From Nitrospirota bacterium (GTDB taxonomy: Bacteria > Nitrospirota_A > Leptospirillia > Leptospirillales > Leptospirillaceae), in contig DAHWGX010000005.1 in the NCBI GenBank assembly GCA_027335985.1, forward strand, positions 21,641-85,640: a DNA stretch of 64,000 nt, given 5' to 3'. Below the pieces are notes generated by a model. That model had not been told where the DNA came from and did no database searches. It saw only the letters and a program-made list of their open reading frames with translations. Below, piece after piece: positions 52,601 through 60,855 of this stretch. The translations under genes and the position numbers were made by a program. Every line of letters starts with the position of its first letter. Positions within the stretch are counted from its first letter, which is position 1.

Positions 52601-52721
52601 GGATGACAAGGGTGGACATCAGGGGAAACTGGTCATTGATGGGGTCTATCTCCCGGCGAAAGAAGAGCGAGGCCGAAACCCAGATGAGCCCGACAAGCAT
52701 GAGGATGATCGGCTGCAGCAT
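49650..52721 (-). CDS. Membrane protein with six helices and three AAA+ modules (novel architecture)
   Basis: 1023 residues. Predicted helices lie at about 4-22, 34-55, 84-100, 104-128, 154-174 and 185-206. AAA-1 (220-460) resembles FtsH at its entry (DFKQIAGNPGIKGEL) but Walker A is GPSQLGRT (Lys lost) and Walker B IYLEN (Asp lost). AAA-2 (500-640) has no Walker A Lys (GRNRPIRR); it keeps IFVDP and an ARRF arginine. AAA-3 (730-980) is ClpB-D2-like with intact Walker A GPRGTGKRE but Walker B YLDN (Glu to Asn), and LILATS sensor. No protease domain. Starts within uvrC (TGATG). Confidence 0.8.
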   Translation of the reverse strand: MLQPIILMLVGLIWVSASLFFRREIDPINDQFPLMSTLVILLFLLMHAAVLAGIGKNLGRPYQAGKKKRGPRGIPPPSLPFVGTWSFVALVTIGSGLFFRTSVPTLALTLWILGGVTLLSALCFLLIPSQVHSENSDGDIVFKPNPVRMAPKAIYFWSSSIVYGGFFLISGAVLRSSATIGSMISMGTGAGWLLGAMILSLVALFRMGLEDEANAVSKTRLLVPGEDFKQIAGNPGIKGELSQIFYQVASAQKTVGAVPNGILLTGPSQLGRTIFARALAGEYKRPFYNFSLEPLLSIDGSALDNYWKGFLFKIKPFNPLVIYLENYGKTISAAAQTNPQGLHNIQIFLGRLARNRTHLLIASAENVEEIPKQFTSPPIIHWILSVPLPDVETRRSLLARLLLEESRKNEILPGNVPLLTPDMIEGFDLGKLAAIMEGFAPEDIRDVVLHSSDYARKLRRSLRQLDVDVSIRRKAQNWKDPTAGPMEVIRSRLTDQTMGPILVNRANELFSNRQKKSHESILIIGRNRPIRRMIAEKLAQQAGVSFLMTPDDKKLDGTEFRNLLLKSRKNRPSMIFVDPLEELFPKVQLSNYGYHGEIYNQKVMELAQANEDKGVWLIGGAEDINKIDPFIARRFSSLLDLAELGRSLFSELEEFALSRILEGVPAEKIDFSEFDEPTQIPQETGEAEEEHQEHGAILMAPPEPASLPGFPGRPEFQDEIRSILDAAGYDIKKGGAAVMGAFLFAGPRGTGKREAAQAIAHHLDPGKGRLVVRDMGLYADRLFASMILQRPLGSTKSSPVPEGLRTILEERPDAVLYLDNIEQAHPSAWDFLPDYLSSGVITSGGKSLSVPRSTLILATSLFSGDDMEIARRGNRADLILDTLSKKNRRLAFLPVFSRETLGALDLIVPFPAYTDLDITDMSRRTLYETLSRFLEKHPFRGTIEVDPEIPAFITYQVDPSTITASELTRKIQSMLLPVLKDLEGQTHSPTSGSVLKVGIMDNRLELVEGTPTVAATQSPPGTS

Positions 52722-54580
52722 CAAGAGGTCTCCCCGCCATCTGTCATGTCCCCGTTCAGGGCCGCCAGGATCTTTCCGGCAAGCGTCGCCGGTATCGAGC
52801 ATTTTTGCGCGATTTCTTCCGGATCGGCGGCCTTGAGCGATGCGATCGAGCCGAAAGTCTGGATCAGCTGTCGCTCCCTGGAGGGTCCGATGCCGGGGAT
52901 CTCGAGGAGCCGCGACTGGGTCAGTGCCTCCTCCCGCACCTTCCTGTGGTAGGTGATCGCGAAGCGGTGGGCTTCGTCGCGGATACGAAGGAGAAGGTGG
53001 GTGGCCGCCCTGTGGGGTGGAAGCAGGAGGGGTTCGGGTAGCTCCTCGGCCACGATTCTCTCCAGATGCCCTGTTCTGGTCCTTTCCTTTGCGAGACCCA
53101 TGACCTGAAAGGGAGACGGCTTTTTCCCCATATTTTTCAAAGCTTCGAGCGAGGCTTTGAGCTGGGGGCGCCCTCCGTCGATCAGCAGGAGATCGGGGAG
53201 GGGGTGATCGTCGAACTGCCGCTCCAGCACCTCGGCCAGCATCCTGAAGTCGTCCTGGCCCTTCCCGTACCGGATTCCGAATCGCCGGTAAAGGGATTTT
53301 TCGGGGAGTCCCTCGACGAAGACGACGAGAGATGCAACAGGATAGGCATCTCCCGTATTCGAGATGTCGACGCATCCGATGGAGCGGGGCGTGGCGGGGA
53401 GAGAGAGCAACTCCCGGACCTCGTCAAGGGTCCTTTGCCGGTCCTCCTGGCTTTTGACCCGTTCACGAAGCGCCTCCCGCGCATTGTCGATGGCAAGCTC
53501 CAGCACGATTTTCCTTTCTCCCCGCTTTGGATGGAGCAGCGATACGCGTTCTCCTCTCTTTTCGGTCATCCATTCGAGGGACATGAGGGCCGAAGGAGGC
53601 AGGGCATGGGAGAGAAGGATTTCCTGGGGGAGAACCACGGTCTCTGGGGAGTAATGCTGCTCGAGAAAAAGCAGGAGCAAATCTTCCGGTGCCTCTCCGT
53701 CGGGATTCCGGAGATGGGCTTCCCTCCTTCCCGAAATCCTTCCGTTTCTGATCGAAAGGAGCTGGATCTGGACCCAGGGCCCGTCACAGACCAGAGCGAC
53801 CGCATCGACAGGGTGGCGGACTGAAAATTCCACCGTTTGCCTCTCGAGAACCGTGTGGACGCTTTCGATCTGTCGACGGACCTGTGCGGCCTTTTCGAAT
53901 TCTAGGCCTCGGGCGAAACGGGCCATTTCCGCATAAAGATGATTTTCCAGGTCCCGATTTTTGCCTTCGAGGAAGAGACGGACCCCCTCTGCCATTTTCC
54001 GGTAGTCGCCAGGGGAGACCAGACCGGCGCAGGGGCCAAGGCAGCGCTGGATCTGGTATTCGATGCAGGGTCTTTCGATCGTTTTTCCAAGATCGAGAGT
54101 GCAGGTCGCCAGTGGAAAGAGCTTTGCGATCGACCGGAGGGTTTCCCTGAGGGCTCCGGGATTGGCATAGGGGCCGAAATAGAGATCGTTTCCTGGTCGG
54201 ACGCGACGGGTCACGGTAAGCCTGGGATAGGTTTCTGACCAGGAAAAGCGGAGATAGGGATAAGTCTTGTCGTCCCGGAAAAGAACATTGAACCGGGGAC
54301 GGTATTTCTTGATCAGGGTGTTCTCGAGGATCAGGGCGTCGAGTTCGCTTCGGGTGACGAGCGTTTCGATGTTCATGACGCGCTCGGTCATTTTTCGGAT
54401 GCGGGGGGAGGATGGACGGGTTTTCTGGAAGTAAGATCGGACCCGGTCCTTCAGGCACTTCGATTTTCCGACATAAAGGACCTCGTCTTCCGCTCCTTTC
54501 ATCAGATAGACGCCGGGTGAGTCGGGGAGCAGCCGAAGTTTTTCCTCAAGGTTCTGCGGAAAGCTTTGTGCAATGTCCAA
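52721..54580 (-). CDS. uvrC: UvrC, excinuclease ABC subunit C
   Basis: Nuclease subunit of nucleotide excision repair that makes both incisions. The N-terminal GIY-YIG domain (GVYLMKGAEDEVLYVGKSKCLKDRVRSYF), the UVR domain (LEFEKAAQVRRQIESV), the C-terminal RNase-H-like domain (GCVDISNTGDAYPVASLVVFVEG, LLLIDGGRPQL) and tandem helix-hairpin-helices (LEIPGIGPSRERQLIQTFGSIASLK) are visible. 619 residues, usual length. TTG 54580. Its stop overlaps the start of the membrane triple-AAA gene. Confidence 0.96.
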   Translation of the reverse strand: MDIAQSFPQNLEEKLRLLPDSPGVYLMKGAEDEVLYVGKSKCLKDRVRSYFQKTRPSSPRIRKMTERVMNIETLVTRSELDALILENTLIKKYRPRFNVLFRDDKTYPYLRFSWSETYPRLTVTRRVRPGNDLYFGPYANPGALRETLRSIAKLFPLATCTLDLGKTIERPCIEYQIQRCLGPCAGLVSPGDYRKMAEGVRLFLEGKNRDLENHLYAEMARFARGLEFEKAAQVRRQIESVHTVLERQTVEFSVRHPVDAVALVCDGPWVQIQLLSIRNGRISGRREAHLRNPDGEAPEDLLLLFLEQHYSPETVVLPQEILLSHALPPSALMSLEWMTEKRGERVSLLHPKRGERKIVLELAIDNAREALRERVKSQEDRQRTLDEVRELLSLPATPRSIGCVDISNTGDAYPVASLVVFVEGLPEKSLYRRFGIRYGKGQDDFRMLAEVLERQFDDHPLPDLLLIDGGRPQLKASLEALKNMGKKPSPFQVMGLAKERTRTGHLERIVAEELPEPLLLPPHRAATHLLLRIRDEAHRFAITYHRKVREEALTQSRLLEIPGIGPSRERQLIQTFGSIASLKAADPEEIAQKCSIPATLAGKILAALNGDMTDGGETS

Positions 54581-54612
54581 AGAGGCGACTCCCGGGATGA
54601 AAGATCCCGATA

Positions 54613-54641
54613 TTGTTGTGGGCTTGCGTGTCTCCTATAAT
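54613..54641 (+). promoter_or_regulatory. Sigma-70-type promoter
   Basis: TTGTTG (54613-54618) and consensus TATAAT (54636-54641), 17 bp apart. Transcription would start near 54648 and give a leader of about 120 nt before the small membrane protein gene. It lies just upstream of the divergent uvrC gene. Confidence 0.65.
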
Positions 54642-54767
54642 GGAAGGACGGGTCCATGCTTCTGGCTCATTCAGGACCTTCCGACCTTTTTTACCAGTGT
54701 AGCATGGAGAGGGACGGACGGACCGGATCGTTTCTGGTCAGTTTGTCTGCTCCCAAAGGAGTTTCTG

Positions 54768-55019
54768 ATGGAAGATAATCATGGAATGGATCATTCTCCT
54801 TTCCCTGATCCGGATGATCGTCCGGGTGAGAATGTCCCGATGAAGAAAGAGGAATGGTTCGGCCTTTTGCGGTACTTTCTCGGGGGGCTGTTCGTTGCAG
54901 TCTTCTTCTTTTTCATGATGTCCACCGGACCAAAAGGGGTTCTGGCGGGAGGGGTTTCTCTTCTGATCGGACTATTGGTCTGGGTGGTTTACCGCTTTGT
55001 CTTCCGGGAGGTTGATTAG
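54768..55019 (+). CDS. Small membrane protein, two helices
   Basis: 83 residues: an acidic, His/Pro/Asp-rich head (about 30), then two hydrophobic helices (GLLRYFLGGLFVAVFFFFMM and VLAGGVSLLIGLLVWVVYRFV). No family recognised. ATG 54768 follows AAAGGAG at 8 nt; a longer in-frame frame from 54573 covers the leader and has no ribosome site. It is convergent with ftsY, 7 bp apart. Confidence 0.7.
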   Translation: MEDNHGMDHSPFPDPDDRPGENVPMKKEEWFGLLRYFLGGLFVAVFFFFMMSTGPKGVLAGGVSLLIGLLVWVVYRFVFREVD

Positions 55020-55026
55020 AAGCGGC

Positions 55027-55938
55027 TCACCCTCGTCTCAGGATGGACCGGACAAACATGAGCGGGTCAAATGGGAGGAGGTCCGAGGCCTTTTCCCCGA
55101 TCCCGATGAACCGGACGGGAAGATGATGTTTCTGGGCCAGGGCGACGACGACGCCTCCCTTTGACGTTCCGTCGAGCTTTGTGAGGATCAGGCCGCTCAG
55201 TGGGGCGATCTTCCTGAACTCCTCGAGCTGGGAGAGGGCATTCTGTCCGATGGTCGCATCCAGGACCAGAAGGATTTCCACCGGAGTCTCCGGATCGTCC
55301 TTCCGGATGACGGATCCTATTTTCTGGAGTTCGGCCATCAGGTTGTGCTTGTTCTGGAGCCTCCCCGCCGTATCGATGATCGCCACATCCAGCTTCCTCG
55401 CGCGTGCCGCCTTGACCGTATCGAAGGCCACCGATGCGGGATCGGCCCCCGGTTTCTGGTAGACGACGGGGATGTCGAGCTGGTCCCCCCACTTTCTGAG
55501 CTGTTCAATGGCGGCGGCGCGGAAGGTATCGGCTGCCCCAAGGATGACCGTGCGGCCCTGCTCCAGAAAGTGGGATGCCAGCTTGCCGGTTGTCGTTGTC
55601 TTCCCGACCCCGTTCACACCAACCATGAGAATGACGAGAGGCCCGGTTTTCGGAGGGGCCTCCCAAAGGGGAGGGGTTCGAGCGAATTCTTCGGCCATTT
55701 TTTGTTCAAGGTGGGAGAGGCTTTCCTCGGGAGTTCCCCTGGGATGCTGTTTCTCCCAGTCTTCCAGATCGGAGACCAGGGCCCGGGCAACGACAGGCCC
55801 TACGTCGGATGTGATCAGGAGCTCCTCAAGATCCCGGTAGAACGCGGGATCCTTCCGGTTGAAAAGGACCTCGACCGCCGAGGCGATGCGCGTGCGCGTC
55901 TTTGACAGGCCTTCCCTGATCTTCTCAAACAAACCCAT
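55027..55938 (-). CDS. ftsY: FtsY, SRP receptor GTPase
   Basis: Receptor for the signal recognition particle at the inner membrane. It is the short form, 303 residues, lacking the long acidic A domain and starting directly with an N domain (FEKIREGLSKTRTRI). G motifs: GVNGVGKTTTTGKL (G1), DTFRAAAIEQL, DTAGRLQNKHNL (G3), and TKLDGTSKGGVV (G4). ATG overlaps the ybeY stop by 1 nt (TGATG). Confidence 0.96.
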   Translation of the reverse strand: MGLFEKIREGLSKTRTRIASAVEVLFNRKDPAFYRDLEELLITSDVGPVVARALVSDLEDWEKQHPRGTPEESLSHLEQKMAEEFARTPPLWEAPPKTGPLVILMVGVNGVGKTTTTGKLASHFLEQGRTVILGAADTFRAAAIEQLRKWGDQLDIPVVYQKPGADPASVAFDTVKAARARKLDVAIIDTAGRLQNKHNLMAELQKIGSVIRKDDPETPVEILLVLDATIGQNALSQLEEFRKIAPLSGLILTKLDGTSKGGVVVALAQKHHLPVRFIGIGEKASDLLPFDPLMFVRSILRRG

Positions 55939-56456
55939 CAGTCTTGATCCCCTCCCTTCAGAAACGTGTCCGGAATCTTTCCGGAAATGGAAGTCGAAGT
56001 CCCACCCCCGGGCTCATTCTTTCGGATGGCCCTGGCCATCTTTTCTTCGGCCTTCTTCATCTCCAGAGCCTCTCGGTCGCCTTTCTCGTGGTCATATCCG
56101 AGAAGGTGGCAAAGTCCATGGATCAGAAGGTTCGAGACCTCGTCGTCGAAGGTGATTCCCAGCCTCTTTGCCTGATCGAGGGCCCGAGGAAGGGCGATGA
56201 CGATCTCTCCCAGGAATCTGGATCGGGGCCCGGTGCCAGGGATGGCGGGGCCCGCTTCGAATGAGAGAACGTCCGTCGTCCGGTTCTTGCTTCTGTATGT
56301 GGCGTTGAGGGCCCGCATCCTTCGGTCGTTGACGAGGACGATCGTCAGATTAGCCGAAGATTTCCGGGCTGACCGGAGACCCCGGAGAGCGTGGCGCTCG
56401 AGCCGGTCCCGGTCAATGGTCAGCTTTCTTTGAAGATCAAGAAGGACAACGGCCAT
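55938..56456 (-). CDS. ybeY: YbeY, endoribonuclease/rRNA maturation factor
   Basis: Zinc-dependent endonuclease needed for 16S rRNA 3' processing. The metal motif is HGLCHLLGYDH, the family signature H-G-x-x-H-L-x-G-Y-D-H, near residue 115-125, after LNATYRSKNRTTDVLSFEA. It has 172 residues with a C-terminal tail. It lies between phoH and ftsY as in the common phoH-ybeY neighbourhood. Confidence 0.95.
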   Translation of the reverse strand: MAVVLLDLQRKLTIDRDRLERHALRGLRSARKSSANLTIVLVNDRRMRALNATYRSKNRTTDVLSFEAGPAIPGTGPRSRFLGEIVIALPRALDQAKRLGITFDDEVSNLLIHGLCHLLGYDHEKGDREALEMKKAEEKMARAIRKNEPGGGTSTSISGKIPDTFLKGGDQD

Positions 56457-56464
56457 GAATCGTC

Positions 56465-57496
56465 CTAGCCGCGAGAGCGCGGGCGTGTTTTAGAACGCGG
56501 TCTTTCCGTCTTGTCGGGGCCGGAAGAAGACTCCTCTTTCCGGGGGGCTTCGTAGCGTTCGTAGGCTTTGATGATCTCCTGGACCAGACGATGGCGGACC
56601 ACGTCGACGTCCGAAAAAAAGGTGAACGAGATTCCTTCGATTCCCTTCAAGACTTCCTGTGCCTCGAGAAGTCCGCTGTAGCGATCCTGGGGGAGGTCGA
56701 TCTGGGTCGTGTCCCCCGTGATGACCGCTTTGGAGTTGAAGCCGATCCGGGTGAGAAACATCTTCATCTGTTCGACGGTGGCGTTCTGGGCCTCGTCGAG
56801 AATGACGAAGGAGTCATTGAGCGTTCGGCCCCGCATGAAGGCCAGGGGCGCGACCTCGATTTCGCGGCGATCCATCATCCGGTTGACCTTTTCCACGTCG
56901 ATCATGTCGAAGAGGGCGTCATACAGAGGGCGGAGGTAGGGGTTGATTTTCTCCGCGATGTCCCCCGGAAGGAACCCCAGTCTCTCCCCAGCCTCGACCG
57001 CCGGACGGACCAGGATGATCCTCCGGAAGGCCCCTTTCAAGAGATGGTGGACCGCCAGTGCGACGGCAAGGTAGGTTTTGCCGGTTCCCGCCGGGCCAAT
57101 CCCGAAAACGATATCCTTTTTATTCATGGCCCGGATGTATTCGAGCTGATGGAGGGATTTGGGGAAAATGACCCTCTTCTTGCTGTTGATGGGCACATAC
57201 TCGGAGAGCAGATCCTTGAGGGAGAGATGAGGCGAGCTGCGGGAGACGGAAATGGCCTGGCGGATTTCCTCCTCGCGGATCGTGTACCCTGCGGCCATGA
57301 GGGAGGTCAGGTCGTTGATGACCCGGGACCCCTGTCCGACATCCTCTTCTTCGCCTACCATCGTCAGGACAGGTCCGTTGACCGAGATTCGAAGATGAAA
57401 GGCCTCTTCGAAGAGGTGGATGTGGCGATTCATCTCACCCAGAAATCCTGCGGTGTCCAGATTCGGAGGAAGGTCGAGGTTCTGACGAATTGCCAT
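56465..57496 (-). CDS. PhoH family ATPase (PhoH/PhoL)
   Basis: P-loop ATPase of the phosphate-starvation PhoH family, found beside ybeY. An N-terminal domain of about 100 residues precedes YVPINSKKRVIFPKSLHQLEYI, Walker A GPAGTGKTYLAVALA, LVRPAVEAGERLGFLPGD, Walker B SFVILDEAQNAT and FSDVDVVRHRLVQEI. 343 residues. ATG 57496 overlaps the usp stop by 1 nt. Confidence 0.94.
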   Translation of the reverse strand: MAIRQNLDLPPNLDTAGFLGEMNRHIHLFEEAFHLRISVNGPVLTMVGEEEDVGQGSRVINDLTSLMAAGYTIREEEIRQAISVSRSSPHLSLKDLLSEYVPINSKKRVIFPKSLHQLEYIRAMNKKDIVFGIGPAGTGKTYLAVALAVHHLLKGAFRRIILVRPAVEAGERLGFLPGDIAEKINPYLRPLYDALFDMIDVEKVNRMMDRREIEVAPLAFMRGRTLNDSFVILDEAQNATVEQMKMFLTRIGFNSKAVITGDTTQIDLPQDRYSGLLEAQEVLKGIEGISFTFFSDVDVVRHRLVQEIIKAYERYEAPRKEESSSGPDKTERPRSKTRPRSRG

Positions 57497-58029
57497 CAGC
57501 CCTTCCGGATATCTTGGGTAAATGCCATCGGGAGGAGGGCGTTTTTGTCAGCCATGTGGAGCTCTGCCGATTTTTTCAGGGAGTTCTGAGCGGAGGGCTC
57601 CTTGAGAACCAGGACCGGGACGGGTGAGATATGCATGAGGGAAGTCGAGACCGATCCGACCATGAGGCGTCCCAGAAGATTCCTGGCGTGGGAAAGAATG
57701 AGAAGGAGATCGTACCCACCCGAAACAGCCAGGGCGGAAAGAGTATGGTCCGCTCTCCCGGTATAGACGCCGGCAGAGACGACTCCCGGGGCGAGGTCGA
57801 GCGAGCGGGCAATCTGAACGAGTCGCTCCAGTGCCTCCCGGGCGACAGGCTCAAGGGAGACTCCGGGAATGGGAAAGTCTGAGGGAATTTCGTGAAAGGC
57901 CTCCAGGACAAAGGCCAGATGGAGCTCTTCAAGATCCGTTCCGCCAATGTCCCGTATCTTGCCTATAAGCTCCGGCGAGAGGGGGGACAGATCGGATGGA
58001 AACAGTATGCGCCGAAAGGAGCAGGACAT
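57496..58029 (-). CDS. Universal stress protein (UspA) family
   Basis: 177-residue UspA-fold protein: the N-terminal strand FRRILFPSDLSPLSP, middle EALERLVQIARSLDL and a C-terminal half with YDLLLILSHARN and GSVSTSLMHISPVPVLVLKEPSA. The family's nucleotide loop GxxGR-x9-GSVS shows here as NLLGRLMVGSVS, so ATP binding is plausible. It leads an operon usp-phoH-ybeY-ftsY with 1-8 nt gaps. ATG 58029 has GGAAACAGTATGCGCCG upstream. Confidence 0.85.
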   Translation of the reverse strand: MSCSFRRILFPSDLSPLSPELIGKIRDIGGTDLEELHLAFVLEAFHEIPSDFPIPGVSLEPVAREALERLVQIARSLDLAPGVVSAGVYTGRADHTLSALAVSGGYDLLLILSHARNLLGRLMVGSVSTSLMHISPVPVLVLKEPSAQNSLKKSAELHMADKNALLPMAFTQDIRKG

Positions 58030-58151
58030 GAATGGGCGACTCCCAGTGATCGTCGGTGGCTCCGGGAGACCCCGGAATGAAGCCGCTCCAGAATATCATA
58101 TCTTGCGGCGGTTGATCCAATCACCCGCGAAGGGCAATCCCCCGATTTGGG

Positions 58152-58189
58152 AGAAGAAAAGGGCGGACAACCCGGTCAGGACTGTCCGC
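58152..58189 (-). terminator. Rho-independent terminator of the cytochrome gene
   Basis: Minus strand: GCGGACA (58183-58189 complement) pairs with TGTCCGC (58163-58169 complement) around a 13-nt loop, followed by TTTTCTTC. It starts 13 nt after the cytochrome stop. Confidence 0.7.
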
Positions 58190-58201
58190 GCCGATGGAAT
58201 C

Positions 58202-58792
58202 TCAATGCAGGGACAGGTCGAGCGGGGAAGAGCTTACAGCAAGCGTTGATTCGGCCGGCGAGGAGGACGTGGCGGATTCTTCATGGATGGGCTGTTTGGC
58301 GACCCAGTCCGCCGAACCGTTCACGCAATCCATATCTCCTCCGCAGCCGAGGCTCCGTTCGTACATAACCGCTTCCCAGGCCTGCTTGTCGGTGATCTGA
58401 CCCGCGCTGACGAACCCGACCATTGCGGGCTGGAGGGGAGAGCCGTTTGTGACGACCCACACCATTTCCCCCGCTGTGCGGACCTGGTCAAACTTGTGGT
58501 TTGTGAAGTTCCGGGGAGCTGGATCCATTCCTGCTGCCCCCGGTCCGTCTCCCTTGCCTGAGGCTCCGTGGCAGGTATAACAGGTGCCTGCCCCGTTGAA
58601 AACATCCTTCCCCTTGGCGATCGTGTCGGCTGTAACTGAAAAAGGAGGTTTCATGGCCTTGGCCGCCGCGATCTGGTCTGCGGGAACCCTGGGTTTCAGA
58701 ATGTCAAGCTCTCCCGCCTGGGCCGGCAGGGAAAACAGTGCGGCCATAGAGATTCCCAGAGTTGCCTGGATCCATCGTCCTCGTTGCATCAT
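58202..58792 (-). CDS. Periplasmic monohaem cytochrome c
   Basis: 196 residues with a signal peptide (IQATLGISMAALFSLPAQA) and a single haem-binding motif CYTCH (in GTCYTCHGASGKGDGPGAAGMDPAPRNF), the class I pattern of short soluble cytochromes. A distal Met ligand may lie in QPAMVGF. A Ser-rich tail follows GCGGDMDCVNG, which has two extra cysteines. ATG 58792 has AAAGGAG 5 nt upstream. Electron donor to an oxidase is likely; a link to the CcoN gene 12 kb away is a guess. Confidence 0.85.
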   Translation of the reverse strand: MMQRGRWIQATLGISMAALFSLPAQAGELDILKPRVPADQIAAAKAMKPPFSVTADTIAKGKDVFNGAGTCYTCHGASGKGDGPGAAGMDPAPRNFTNHKFDQVRTAGEMVWVVTNGSPLQPAMVGFVSAGQITDKQAWEAVMYERSLGCGGDMDCVNGSADWVAKQPIHEESATSSSPAESTLAVSSSPLDLSLH

Positions 58793-59129
58793 GTTGCTCC
58801 TTTCTTGATGGGCCGGTTCGGTTGATTCGGCCGGCTATCTGAAGTTGTATGGGATGACCTCGCTTTTTCAAAAACAAACAAGAAAGTGTCAAAAACACGC
58901 ACAATTTCCAAATCTTCAAGAAATAAAAAAGAATTGTCGCGAGGTTCTTGTAAACATACCCCCGGGGATCGGTTTGTCAATGCAAGGCCCTGCGATCGAA
59001 GGGAGAGGAAAGATCGAGGCGAGATCGGGCAAGAATAAGGGGGAACCGGGGCTCCCCTTTTTGGAAGAGCGTGTTATTTGAGGATGAGATTGGTTCCCCG
59101 ACCGGCGGTGGGATCGGCGTCGGGGGTGT
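58793..59129. other. Upstream region of the cytochrome gene
   Basis: 340 bp, no gene. It is AT-rich near 58855-58945 and contains TTGACA on the minus strand (58887-58892) but no -10 at the right distance. A GGGGA/TCCCC stem with a short T-run (near 59040-59060, minus strand) might terminate the upstream dehydrogenase gene. Confidence 0.4.
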
Positions 59130-60038
59130 TCATGAGGCTGGAAGTCCTTGGTAGGATCCCTCCGGGATTCCGGCCCTTTCATAATGGGAGAGGATGACCG
59201 CCGACCAGTCCAGCGATTGTCTCCCTTTTGCGAGGCCCGAAAGAAAGGAGTCCCGAAGAATGCCCCCGAGAGGCAAAGGGACTCTCAGGCCATTGGCAGC
59301 CTCGAGCACGAGGTTGATGTCCTTGAGGCCGAGATCCATCGTGAATCCGGCCTTGTTGTAATTTTTTTCGGCCATGATCCGCCCATAGTTTCCGTAAAGT
59401 GGAGAATGGAAGAGGGAGTCGTTGACGATTTCGAGAAAGAGGGACGGGTCGACTCCCGCTTTCTTGGCCAGCGAAAAGGCCTCGCCGAGGGTTTCCAGGG
59501 CGGCAGCGATCATGAAGTTCCCGGACAGCTTGACCAGATTGGCGGTCGAAGGTGTTTCTCCCAGTTGAAAAACTCTCGATCCCAGCGTGTTCAGAATGGG
59601 GATGACCCTTTGCACCGATTCCGCTTTCCCGGCGCAGAGGAGGCGGAGCCGACCTTCCCGCACGGCATCCGGCCGGCCGAAGACCGGGGCCGAGACAAAT
59701 CCCTGGCCGTGGGCGGCGTGTCTTTTTTCTAGAGAGGCCGAAAAGTCGACGCTGATGGTCGAAAACGAGAGATGGATTGCTCCCTCAGGCATGGCGTCAA
59801 GAATTCCTCCCGTGACCAGGAGACTTTCCAGTGCCGTGTCGTCTGCGACCATTGTGGCGAGAATGTCGCATCGGGCCGCACTCAATGCCGGAGTTTCAGC
59901 CCAGATGGCCCCTTTTTCGAGAAGCGGAAGCGCACGGCTCTTGGTCCTGTTGAAAAGTGTGACCGGAAATCCGTCAGCCAGGAGGCGCTCGACCATGGGC
60001 TCTCCCATGTGTCCCGTTCCCACAAAGGTGATATTCAT
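59130..60038 (-). CDS. NAD(P)-dependent beta-hydroxyacid dehydrogenase family (HIBADH/GLYR-like)
   Basis: 302 residues: Rossmann motif MNITFVGTGHMGEPMVERLL, conserved FNRTKSRALPL, the substrate-binding loop and catalytic Lys in NLVKLSGNFMIAAALETLGEA, and the C-terminal helical GFTMDLGLKDINLVLEAA. Fits 3-hydroxyisobutyrate dehydrogenase/glyoxylate reductase-type enzymes; substrate unknown. ATG overlaps the pilD stop by 4 nt (ATGA). Confidence 0.88.
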   Translation of the reverse strand: MNITFVGTGHMGEPMVERLLADGFPVTLFNRTKSRALPLLEKGAIWAETPALSAARCDILATMVADDTALESLLVTGGILDAMPEGAIHLSFSTISVDFSASLEKRHAAHGQGFVSAPVFGRPDAVREGRLRLLCAGKAESVQRVIPILNTLGSRVFQLGETPSTANLVKLSGNFMIAAALETLGEAFSLAKKAGVDPSLFLEIVNDSLFHSPLYGNYGRIMAEKNYNKAGFTMDLGLKDINLVLEAANGLRVPLPLGGILRDSFLSGLAKGRQSLDWSAVILSHYERAGIPEGSYQGLPAS

Positions 60039-60820
60039 AAAGGTATCTCCAGGATATGACTGTTGATGAGGTGGACGAGGCCCGGGAAGGCCAGGGCAAG
60101 GAATCCTCCCAGACTCAGAAAGGGCCCGAACGGCAGGGCCTTTCCGAAAAGAGCCCCCCGATTGCCGCGCGGCTTGAGATAGTGGACGGCGAGAGCGGCG
60201 AGAATGCCGGTGGAGGAGGCCGCCAGAAGGACGAGGGAAAGGTTCCGGGGACCGGTGAATGCCCCGATGGCGGCAAGCCAGAAGGCGTCTCCCATCCCCA
60301 TCCCCCGGCTATAAAATAAGGCGACGAGCGCCACGGGAATAAAGCCAATGAGCGCTCCTTCGCCAGAGCCAAGAAGGCCCTTCCAGCCCATCGTGAAGGT
60401 GGAGAAAGCAAGTCCGGTTGCGATTCCCGAAGAGGTGAGAAGATGGGGAAGGCGATGATGGCGCACGTCGATCAGGGTCAAGGGCAGGGCAAAGGAGAAA
60501 AAAAGGAACAGCGCAACCCGTTCCTCGATGGATGCTGGGAAAAAAACGACAAAAAGAAAAAAAAAGGAGGTTGCGAATTCTGAAATCGGAATTTCAGGGA
60601 GAATGCGATGATGACATCGTCTGCATCGTCCTCCCGAACGCATCCAGGAAACCAGGGGGAGAAGTTCAGAGAGGCCAAGAGGGGTAAAACAGTGATCGCA
60701 CCGGGAGCCGGGAGTCGCGATGGAGAGTCCCTGGGGAATCCGAACGGCCAGGACCCCCAGAAAGCTTCCCCAGATACCGCCGGCAAGCAGTGCCGAAAGA
60801 CCGATCAGGAGATTGGTCAT
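60035..60820 (-). CDS. pilD: Prepilin peptidase (PilD/GspO, type 4)
   Basis: Inner-membrane aspartyl peptidase and N-methylase for type IV pilins and pseudopilins. Zinc-binding cysteine pairs CDHC and CRRC (residues about 41-72) lie in the N-terminal domain; catalytic Asps are in LIDVRHHRLP and GMGMGDAFWLA (GxGD motif). 261 residues with about six or seven helices. ATG 60820 follows AGGAG. No pilin genes lie in the window. Confidence 0.93.
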   Translation of the reverse strand: MTNLLIGLSALLAGGIWGSFLGVLAVRIPQGLSIATPGSRCDHCFTPLGLSELLPLVSWMRSGGRCRRCHHRILPEIPISEFATSFFFLFVVFFPASIEERVALFLFFSFALPLTLIDVRHHRLPHLLTSSGIATGLAFSTFTMGWKGLLGSGEGALIGFIPVALVALFYSRGMGMGDAFWLAAIGAFTGPRNLSLVLLAASSTGILAALAVHYLKPRGNRGALFGKALPFGPFLSLGGFLALAFPGLVHLINSHILEIPL

Positions 60821-60855
60821 GGCATGTCTCCTGACGTGAGACCCATAGGGTGGAT

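Noticed and set aside
58887..58892. TTGACA as promoter for cytochrome c
   Set aside because: No -10-like hexamer at 16-18 bp on the minus strand.
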